A stretch of 64,000 nucleotides of DNA, taken from positions 13,022,155 through 13,086,154 of the forward strand of contig NC_134033.1 in assembly GCF_964204645.1 (NCBI RefSeq). The letters run 5' to 3'. This DNA comes from Tubulanus polymorphus. Taxonomy: Eukaryota; Nemertea; Palaeonemertea; Tubulaniformes; Tubulanidae. The notes under the pieces are model-generated. The model saw only the letters and a list, made by a program, of their open reading frames with translations. It was not told the DNA's origin and did no database searches. The translations under genes were made by a program, and so were the position numbers. The first letter of the stretch is position 1, and each line of letters starts with the position of its first letter. Positions 54,536 through 64,000 of the stretch are shown piece by piece.

Positions 54536-55789
54536 CATGCAGCCTAATTGATCGGATACGTTCTCATTTTCGCGGTTCAAGGATGAAAAATGGTTTCCTG
54601 CCACCGGAAAAACATGGCTGGCTTTACTTTCTTCTTCTGTCTTTGATATGTCGGCTCTTTTGGATGCGAACACGAGAAAAGTACTCCTTTTGAAAAATGA
54701 ACAACACAAATTTCTGTTGAGCTCATTACGGTAAATTTTTAACGGTAGATTTATTTATCCGCTTTGAGAACATGAACGTAGTTCGAATAGGTCTCGTGGA
54801 AAGGAGCTTCTATCTTCTCAGTTTGCAAGGTCAAGGTCACTATTTGCAACGCCGTGATTGGCTGAATCGATCGAAGTTCCAACAACAATTTCGATATTGG
54901 GTAGACTAAAGGCGTGGTCCCCGAAATTCATTGATTGATTGCCAATGACTTGTTTGTCTTGTTAGTACGAGGCGATTTCATATATCTCTCGTTGCAGAAA
55001 TCCAATATTTCCAGAAATAACATTTTAGAATTGTTCAATATTTTCGGTTTGCCTTACGTACGATTTCATCGTAATCTAGTTTTTAGTTGAATTCAACTCT
55101 AATTGAAAATGAACTAGTTTCACTTCAACAACCATTTAGAACTCGGTCCATATTGGCTAATTAGGTGCATTACTATGATATACAATGAAGAAACAGGCCA
55201 TTTGATTCTGAGTATGGCTGAATAAAATTCGAATGAATTCAATCATCTTTATTCGAATTTTTACGATGTTCGGATCAGCCGTTCTCTGAGTATTCTCGGA
55301 ATGACTCGGCATATACGTATTTTCTATGAATTGATTAGATGCGCCCGTGCCTGCGTCGCGCGCTACAATTTTATAATCGTTTAATTCGCTCCGAAAGTAG
55401 ACGCGAACAAATTTCGCGTCGTCGATATAAAGTCGATATAAAGTTTTACGACGTCTTTATCCACTGCCTCAAGGTTAAAGGAAGGGTATGGTCTTGTGAA
55501 TGATTTCGCAAACGTGTTGCTTTGTAGCTCCACATTGTCTGAAGTCTTTTCGTTTCATATTTGTTTTTGTGTATATAACGTAGAAAGATGAAACGAGAAT
55601 ATAATAAATGAAAGAGAAATATTCTCCTCCTGTACGTTACTGCTTTTGCGCATTGCGTATTCAATCAAAAAAATGCCTCGCCAGCATCAATTCATTATCT
55701 AAATAGATTATAGTATACAAGTTTATTGGCTCATTCTAGTGCTTGTCGCTTAATTGCGCTCATGTTCAATAGGGGATAGTGGCAGATTA
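54536..55789. other. Non-coding stretch, no recognised gene
   Basis: AT-rich with no repeat array or coding signal that I could support. Confidence 0.35.
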
Positions 55790-56470
55790 GATAGATGGAG
55801 AGGGAGATATGAGGCACGAGCGAGGTAGTAAGGTAGTTGTAGGGAATAATTAAAGGAGAGCGATAAATGGCAGGGTGAAAGCGAGAGGAGTGAAGGGAAG
55901 TTGATTGGGAGGAATTGGGATGGGAGAGATTAAGAGAAGGACGAGTGGGAATAAGCAGTGGGAGAGGGCGAGGGAGGAATGATAGATAAGTTAGAAAATA
56001 AAAGGGAGATGATTAGGAGAAGTAGAGGGATGAGATGATATGATTTATTTTCTCAGCAAAAATTTTTTATGATTAACTAAATATATAACAGTTGATAGTT
56101 GCTTTACAATATTGAAAGAAAGGAAGAAGTTGAGATAGGTATGAGGGAGATAGCGAGAAAGAAGGAGAGGGTGAGAGGTAGATGGAGGGGAAATAGAGGA
56201 AGACGTAGATGAGGGAAAGAGGGAGATAGAGATAAGGTAAATAGTGAGAGAAAGGTTGAGAAAGAAGGGTAAGAGGATGGAGGGGAAATAGAGGAACTTG
56301 GCAAGGCGCAAGTTACTCACTTATATCAAACTGAACCGAACTGAACTTGAGAGTGGGAAAGGTAGAAGGGAGAGTGGTAAAGTTAGGGCTGATAGAGATG
56401 TAGTAGAGAGAGAGAGAGGAGATTGAGAAAGTTGCGCAGTTAGAGTTAGAGTTGTAGCAGGAAAGGTAGA
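55790..56470. repeat. Purine-rich tracts
   Basis: Two G/A-rich blocks (about 55790-56040 and 56110-56470) with imperfect GAGGGAGATAGxG and GGATGGAGGGGAAATAGAGG units. They have the same strand bias as the tracts at 36.8 and 46.8 kb. Confidence 0.65.
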
Positions 56471-59470
56471 AAAAGGATACAATGTTGACATTAAAGCAGT
56501 TTATTGCATCATTGTAGTTTTATTACTCTTTGGAGACATTCGCCGCTTGTGTTTATCGAGGCGGAAAGAGAGAAATAGAGAGAGAGAGAGAGAGTGAGCG
56601 GGGGAAAGAGCGGCGAGAGTAATTAATAGCGATTGATTTTTTAATACGGCACCGGTTGCTTTTTTTTTCTACCGGTATCGATCAGCGGCGATGTTATTTA
56701 CGGAGCTGCTGCGTGTATTGTCGGCATTAACATTTGAATATTTTTGCCGTCTGCAGCAAGAGAGTGAAAGAGAGAGAGAGAGAGAGGGAATTATCGAAAC
56801 CGGAGTTTAATTCTAGACGTGACGTGTTCACACTTTGTTTACGCTATCTAATAATGATTATAGATCTCTTGTTATTTTCCGTACTGGTACTGGATATAGC
56901 GCGCGCGTGCATCGTGCGCTCATGGAGTGTTGATTGTATTGATGTGCGCATTGATTTGTGACGATGTTTAATTGCACTCATCGTCGTGAAGAATTTTGCG
57001 AAATGACCCGTAAAGATGATGGTAACCATTTTAATGAAGTCAATTTTTGGTTCTCGTGCTTCTGTGAGACCCTTATTCTCGTACTGTCCGTCTGTCAGCT
57101 TCGTTAATAGTTGATGAAACCTGGGTACAATGTTAATATGGGGTCTAGTTGTGTATTGCAAAGAATGTACACAGTGCGCCGCCTAACAGCCGAACTAGGC
57201 ACTAAAAACTTGTTTTTCAACGATACGACCTTGAAGGCGACCTCATAATTGAGGAACGTGGTCCAAATTCAAAAAGTTGTCTCGACGAAATTTATCCCTA
57301 GATACAACATATCCAATATGCAATGGGAACTAACGCATGGTTATTTCAGAGATCTGGTTTCAGCCTGAGCTTTGCGATACATTGACATCGTCGCCTATGG
57401 CTTTGAGGTATAACTTATTCCTCTTTATGCGGTTGATTGATTTGATTCCTATGTAGCGATGTGGTGTGTCTCCTAAGCTAAGCGTACTCCGGCCTAGCAA
57501 CTAATCAGATCACGTGCGCGTTAGGCCAGTCTCACACATCGAAAATGAAGTTCTGGCAACTCGCTAGTCTCAAGATCTCGTCGTAAGCGCGAGTTAATAG
57601 CTAGTCTCGAGATCGTAGGACATCCGTACAATAATTAGCATGTGTTATCGAGCATCACGTGACATTAAAAAAGGGTACTTTTTCAGTTTCGCGCAGAGAT
57701 TAGGGATTGTAAGCCATTTGAAATACTCTAGATATGATTTTCGCGTTCATGACATTTGGGTTAATGTGGAAAATGACTTTTAGACGAACCAGGCCATGAT
57801 TCTATAATTGTCGTTTGTACCTTTGTACCTCATTATTGTACCTCTTCTCTGAATCAATGAAAAGCTTATTCGCGCATTGCTGCGTACTGTTGTTTTCTGA
57901 TGATAATAGCTTCTGTTCGGCCTTACTTTTTTAATCTCTGATCGAGAAATGATAAAATCACGTGTCGCAAACGAAACAATTGTTACGAACTAGAACGAAG
58001 AAATAAAAAAGCAAATCGATGTACTACCTGAATTTTTCAGCTCGCGCCCGTAAAATCCTTAAAGCGAAAAAAAAGATATCTATCTATACGGAACTATATC
58101 GTTTCATTGTCGATATTAAATCCAGATTTCGAGTTGCGCGATAAATGGATCCGAGGTTTTGAATATTTTCACTCCGTCTCCGAGCAGTTTTGCGACCTGT
58201 TTCCCTGGCACTGCTGCGCGCTAGTAAAGCTCCCGCCAGTCAGTGATGTAGTTTTGTTTTTTTGAACGCGCTCCGTAATATCTAGTGAAAAATGACAATA
58301 TTATGATTTTCAGCTGTATCCGTTGTCATTGAATACTGAGATGTACCGGGTTTATCCTCCTCCTCTCTGAGAGACTGCGGGTGGTGGTTACAGCGATGCA
58401 GCCACTAGCTCTCTGATGCTGTTGTGTTTTCTATTCAACCCGTCGCCGCTGCTGGCACCGATCTCTCTCTCTCTCTCTCTAGTTGTCGCTAGCGGAATTC
58501 GAAACAGATAATAACATATCAAAGCTGCCAACAGTTTCTGATTTTCAGTATTTGTCACTGTTTTATAATGATTTGATTTGTTTGATCTATACAGAAATAC
58601 TGAGGGTCCTACTGTTCATTACTGATCGATTTAAGCAATTTCTTTCATGTTTCATTGAAATGTAATTGGAAAAAAAAATCAATATGTTTCTGAGGTTGGC
58701 AACCAAAAAGCAACAGTTTTTAATTTGTTTAATACCGGTTGTAACTAAACTATTTTGATGATCTGGTTGAAGTACAGGTTATAGTAAAATATTTATCAGT
58801 CAGATCGTGCTAGGGCTAAAACAAATCTATGTAACTCATAGATCCAGTAGGTCATCATGTCATAGCTCTCGGTCCAGAATTAATTTAGACGTACTAGTAT
58901 GGGACTTGGTCCTGTAAAACCGGAACCGGAGTCAGATTCAACCCACACAACTGTGAAACTGGATCCAGAATCGAATTAAACCCACAACTTCGGAACTGGA
59001 TAACCTCGGGAATCAAGTTGAACCCACAACTTTGGAACTGCATCCGGCATCGAGTAACAATATTCGGTGTTCTTTTTCAATTTTGTTTTCGAACCAATTT
59101 TTTTCCAATCTTCTCAATTTTCGAAATGAAGTCTCGAATATCATTGCGATCATTAAAACTATCGTCATCGCGCCTACGCGTTAACCGTTGAAGCGACGAG
59201 CGACGATTCATTTTAAAACACGTCGAAATCACTGTACACCGCATCATTCAGCGAACGCCGGAAAAACAGCTCTTCCATTTACGTCGAATATTCAATGTTC
59301 GGTGAAGGGCACTAGAAAATACGATACGGTTATATTGTTTCAGACGACGAGCATGCGCGCGCACACGAGCGGCGCTCTCGGCGCTCTCGCTCGTTTCAAT
59401 CAACAATTGATTAGACATAAACAAACCTGAATTATTCATTGTACTATATATGTTACAGGTATACTTTCAG
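56471..59470. other. Non-coding stretch, no confirmed gene
   Basis: Several (AG)n runs (near 56575, 56770), a CT run near 58461, and inverted CCAGTTTCACAGTTGTG-type fragments at 58930-59045. An 80-codon open frame at 59188-59430 has coding-like codons but no recognised domain. Confidence 0.4.
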
Positions 59471-59508
59471 TACTTAGGGTTTTACTCAATTTCTAACTCT
59501 TGTTCTGG

Positions 59509-59571
<63 letters not shown>

Positions 59572-59665
59572 GATACATGTCGAAACATGTATCGGGTCAA
59601 TAATCTAGGGGAAATCATATATACATGTACTTAGGGTTTTATTCCATTTCTAACTCTTGTTCTGG

Positions 59666-59724
<59 letters not shown>

Positions 59725-59790
59725 GATACATGTCGAAACATGTATCGGGTCAATAATCTAGGGGAAATCATACATACATATACATATTTA
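59471..59790. repeat. Two-copy ~157-bp tandem duplication with (AT)n and a palindrome
   Basis: Each unit starts TACTTAGGGTTTTA, has an AT microsatellite of ~55-65 bases, then a CCCGATACATGT hairpin with a CGAA loop, then AATAATCTAGGGGAAATCAT. The palindrome is perfect in copy 1 (59569-59596) and has an end mismatch in copy 2 (59722-59749). Confidence 0.85.
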
Positions 59791-60611
59791 GGACTTCCGA
59801 GTTTTGGCGATGCTAATTAGGGATGGTCTTCGAAAAACGGACAGAAAATAAATTGTTATATCATCAATCGTTATATCAGTCGAATTAGGAGATTATTTCA
59901 TATTTTGTTCATTAACTCTCCTTATTATTCTTCAATACTGTTGTTTTTTTCCACAATTTGAATTATACAATCACTTGTCCAAGGAAACCTACCTGCAGTA
60001 TTTATGTATTCGGGAAGCCATTGTTTTTTTTTTCTTCGATATGTACGGCTAATTATTCGTCGGCTCCGCGCTGGTCTCCGCGCGACCTTGCTACCGCTTG
60101 AATTACTCGCGATCGATCATTATATCTGTGTTATCGAATGATCAATCGATCGATTGATTATTGATTATCGACGAACGATCGGTCATCCGGTAATAGATCG
60201 CAATCCGGGTTCCGGTAAGCTTCTTGTTTTAATTGATGTCAGTCAATTGATGCGACGCGCTCGCGTACGGATACCAATACATAAGCATCGATATTAGATC
60301 TATTCACTGATACGATACCAATACGCCGTGTATAGTAGGCTTTTATTTGATTACGAAAAAAAGTTCATTAGAAAACTGGCTCAAAGAGTTATACCCTCGG
60401 TGTATTAGTAAAAAACCATAGCACGACAATGTTTTCCATATTCATATGAAATTGGTTTGGAAAGAATGGTTTAATTTGACACTGGACTGAGTTGCACAGT
60501 TGCGTGTGTTTAATTTGACTCTGGATGCAGTTTCACAGTGACGTGGGGTTCGACTATTATCGTAGATTTGTCGAATGAATGTTCTCAAAAAAATCACGTA
60601 GATAACATAGA

Positions 60612-60656
60612 TTGGAGTAATCATTTGATTATTTTTCAAGCTAATGATTACTCCAA
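60612..60656. repeat. Short hairpin element, TTGGAGTAATCATT family, second copy
   Basis: TTGGAGTAATCATT and AATGATTACTCCAA flank a loop of ~17 bases. The arms and the trailing GGAxGAA match the element at 7487-7526. Confidence 0.6.
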
Positions 60657-61044
60657 GGATGAACTGATTCTACCACAATTGCAGTTCAAGACTAATCAAA
60701 AAATATCAAAAAAATGTTTGCCATTGAAGAACGCAGAAGTTTATATAGCTACGCTGAGCTCAGTTGATGTTTTTGTGTTACCCACTTTTCTCACGTGGGC
60801 ATATACAATATTATCTTCTAATCGCTGGTATTGTTAGTTTTCGGTTTCAGTTTTTTTGTGCGCAACTTAACCGTTTTTCCGTTTGTTTTCTTTGCAGGTA
60901 AGAAAAAAGAATAAGAGAATTTGTGCGTTGTTTGATAGTACATTGTGTATATAACAGTTATATCTATTTGTCTCGGCAATCTTGGGTAATGTATGGTAGA
61001 TTCAGCTAGAATATTTAACAATTCCAATATTCGCAGTCCCCACA

Positions 61045-61255
61045 TTACTGGGGACTCAGGAAAAACTTGGGTGGAAATTACATTTCTAGGTTTGGAAATA
61101 TTTGGGAATTTAATGAACTTCCTGCTGATCCGGGAAATATTTGGGAAATTAATTTTACACACTTCAGGTAGCAGAGTTATGGGATGTCAATAGCTTGCAC
61201 TTAAGCGACTTTCTTCAGCAATTGTCTTTGAAAAATTGCCTTAACTAGTCAGTCC
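61045..61255. repeat. Dispersed repeat, AGGAAAAACTTGGG family
   Basis: Shares ordered blocks with 21500-21690 (AACTTGGG, GGGATGTCAAT, CTTTCTTCAGCAATT). It also has an internal repeat of TTTGGGAAxTTAAT. Confidence 0.5.
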
Positions 61256-61425
61256 CTGCTTATATGTCGCCATCCCTATGGTATGATGGTACAGAGGCCC
61301 CATTCGGGAAGAACTTGGGAATTTTGAATTCATGTAACTGTGGGAACAGTGTAAGAGACCTCAAGAGACCTGACTAACTACTATGTTTTTCTATGAAATT
61401 CCCCCCTTTGTGATCGCCAGAGGCG

Positions 61426-61461
61426 TCTGCTGCTGCTGCTGCTGCTTCTTCTTCTTCTTCT
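61426..61461. repeat. (CTG)n(CTT)n microsatellite
   Basis: About seven CTG units followed directly by about five CTT units. Confidence 0.9.
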
Positions 61462-62659
61462 ATACAACGAACATTTCTATCTTCGAAGTTGAAGCCTGAT
61501 ACCTGAACAATAGTGTGATTTATCTTTAATTAGCTTAAAGATAATAACACAAGTGTAGTAGTTCAATTTGAATAACACGCTGTCGACTCCGGGAGCAACA
61601 TCCTCGTACGTATTTTTTGACGTCGGTATTTTGAACGATGATGGAAATATTCGAAATTCTTGTTACAACAACGCGTTTTTAAGCCGTCGTCGTGATTGAG
61701 TACGAGCTAGAATCGTGTTATAGTTGATCGGCGATGTCTGTCGAACTCTTCCCTCAAACCGGTGTTACTGTCTTGTCGGCTCCTTTTCCCACCACCGAAG
61801 AACAAGAAATAATAAATCACGAAGCGAAGTGAAGATTTTTTTGCCTTAAGTACGCGTTTTAAGTGTTAGAATGTAATAGAACCAAGTGAAATATCTGCGA
61901 CCACAGAACTAACGCAATATCATCAGTTGGAACCCAATATTGCTGATCGTTGCATTGAGGAGAAATAAAGATTTGTAGGCCAAATTGTTTTCACAGCATT
62001 GTTGGTGAGAGAGAGAGAGAGAGAGAGGGGGGGAGCGGAAGAAGTTTGCGAGGTCTGAATGAGAAGCAAGGCTCAATTTTTACAATTCTAGAGAGTGTCT
62101 TACTGGGATATGAGATCTTCTTTTGTCAGTATTCCACGTCGTCGCAGTTTGGTGCTATTCCAGTTTGCCTTCGATTTATGTTTATACTCAGTAGACACGG
62201 TGAAGAATTAAATCAAACATCTTCAAATTAATGGTAATATCAGAAATATCTTGTATCCTGTCAGGATAGTCGCATTTCAATCTTTATTATCCCAACAAAA
62301 AATCCGGTACACTCGGGAAGCCAGGATAGTGTCAAAATTGAGCCCTGAGAGGGAGAGTTAGAGTAAGGTCTCAAAAAGCGGGTGTGAGATTGGGGAGAGT
62401 GTATTAGATGAAAGAGCCCGGGAGATTGAGAGATCAGGTATGTGTGATGAAATGATGTATTTCTACCCATATGAGGGAAGAGGGAGTCATTAGATGAATG
62501 ACCATCTCATTTACTGTCATTCATTATAGTACCTATCGCTGTAGCACCAGCTGTATCAGTCATCAGTATAGTCATTACATCTTATCTGATTATTCTTGAT
62601 AGTGAGTCTCTATAATAAGTCTTTTCATTGATAAAGATTCATTTCCACCGTATTTTGCA

Positions 62660-62720
62660 CGCTTGACCACAGGGATTGAACCTGTGCTGTCTCACAAGTG
62701 GCCTTGTGAGTCTCTGCGAA
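62660..62720 (-). repeat. tRNA-derived SINE fragment
   Basis: The minus strand has GCACAGGTTCAATCCCTGTG, with a perfect B box GGTTCAATCC inside a 5-bp stem. The A-box region is decayed. Confidence 0.4.
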
Positions 62721-64000
62721 AGATGAGAAATGCTCCTCAAAGTATCACTTTTCATCAAGCTATAAACATCGTTGAGGTATTCATAATCAAGCTCATTTTG
62801 GGGTTTGAGTGCAACTGGAGATACGCATCCCATATTTTGTTTAGTCACCCACCAATTATATACACTTTTCCATGTATGGTTAGTTCTTTTTCTTCAGCGA
62901 CAAAAGTTGCCTTACCGGACACTATGACTATAAGCGTTGATACCGTTTGGTTCAAATCTTTGATGCTAGAAAAGCGCATAAGCCCCCAAAAAAGTGTACT
63001 AAACGTCCTATAAATCACCGGAAAAGCTCCGCACACCGCGGGGATCAAGGCATAAAGCCTCTACATCGCTGTTTAAGGCACGATTTGGCAACTATTGTTC
63101 CTTTGAAGTGCACTCGGTGATCTGAATTAAGGACGTTTTTACCTCGACGTTCTGATACCCTGGCATTAGCCGAACACACTCAAGCATTACCTGTTAGAAT
63201 GATAACAAAGTATAGCATAACAAATGCCGGCTTTTTTCTCTTTTCGCTCTAGATATACGAACTATTCTCTTTCTATCATTGCGACTCATCTCCCTTTGTA
63301 TCTTTACCGTTACTTGTTCTCGGCTATTATCATTAAAAAACCGAGGCGCTCGTAAAGCGAAGCGAGCCGCGCGCGTGAATCTATTTTCGGTCTTTGTTTT
63401 TCATGTCACGTTTCGCCCGATGAATATACGCGTCGCTATTTCCTTATTCGTAATATCTCGGCGCGATCAGGCTTGAAGACTCGGGAACGGCTGGACCGCC
63501 GCGTGCGTGCGAATGCGGAGATCCCGAGAAATTGAAAGGTCATGGCGAAACCTTCGTAAAAATTGTTTTTTCACTTCTGCGCATCGCGTCGCTAAGCAAT
63601 TATCATATATGAGCTAAATAAACTCGCTCGAATATTCGTGTGTATCTATCCCTTTCAAACGCGATCTGTAAATGTTATTTCGTATGTACCGGCGTGATGC
63701 CCCAGGATGTCGGTGACATTTTCTTTGTCGTCCTTCCTCTTCGCATTTTTTCTTTTGTTCAAGATGAATGATAACTGCTGCTCTGGAACAACACCGTATC
63801 TCTTTACGTAGGCATAAACATAGGCGAATATAGATCAACAACAGCGTCCACCCGAGGGTCTAGCCTACCCCTTATAAATATTCATAATCCACTCAAATTC
63901 AAAGCTACTGAGATGAGACTTGGCAAACTATTCGCCCCGGGGACAAGCCCACCTCTCTCTCTCTGCTAGATATCGACTTCATGACGGATGTACGTAGCTG

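Larger units (their letters stand above)
59791..64000. other. Right end of the window, no confirmed gene
   Basis: Contains the hairpin element at 60612-60656, the dispersed repeat at 61045-61255, a CTG/CTT microsatellite at 61426-61461, a (GA)n run near 62007-62030 and a SINE piece at 62660-62720. The last 1 kb is CpG-richer (63350-63600) but yields no recognisable protein. Confidence 0.4.

Overview
This window is nuclear DNA from an animal, with spliced genes, GT-AG introns, long AT-rich non-coding stretches, many microsatellites and minisatellites, and several families of short inverted-repeat elements. The recognisable proteins (a METTL27-like methyltransferase, proteasome subunit PSMD1/Rpn2 and a 5-HT2-type amine receptor) point to a bilaterian. 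The receptor type and the secreted cysteine-rich peptides would suit a marine invertebrate, perhaps a spiralian such as a mollusc. That placement is inference, because no sequence search was possible.

Layout. 0-2 kb: the 5' part of a METTL27-like gene on the minus strand, running off the left edge. 3.7 kb: a tiny one-exon gene for a secreted eight-cysteine peptide on the plus strand, just downstream of a MITE. 4.5-6.3 kb: a foldback element with ~490-bp inverted arms. 9.0-10.4 kb: an uninterrupted plus-strand coding region for a 468-residue PP-loop ATP pyrophosphatase-like protein that may belong to the MurL epimerase family. 11.3-11.8 kb: a two-exon minus-strand gene for a second secreted eight-cysteine peptide with four CxxxC motifs. 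12.7-21.5 kb: twelve in-frame exons of PSMD1 covering about 660 residues; the C-terminal third is not found. 24.4-41.4 kb: a two-exon minus-strand serotonin 5-HT2-like receptor with a 14.2-kb intron and a third intracellular loop of about 560 residues. 41.4-64 kb: no convincing protein-coding gene, but many tandem repeats, purine-strand tracts, tRNA-derived SINE pieces and dispersed elements.

The genes do not form a functional cluster. They are independent housekeeping, signalling and secreted-peptide loci. The points that most deserve follow-up are the two unlisted small cysteine-rich peptide genes, the bacterial-looking PP-loop gene, the abrupt end of PSMD1 next to an oppositely oriented receptor gene, and the hairpin and foldback elements. 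Several minisatellites have units related to the termini of MITE-like elements in the same window.
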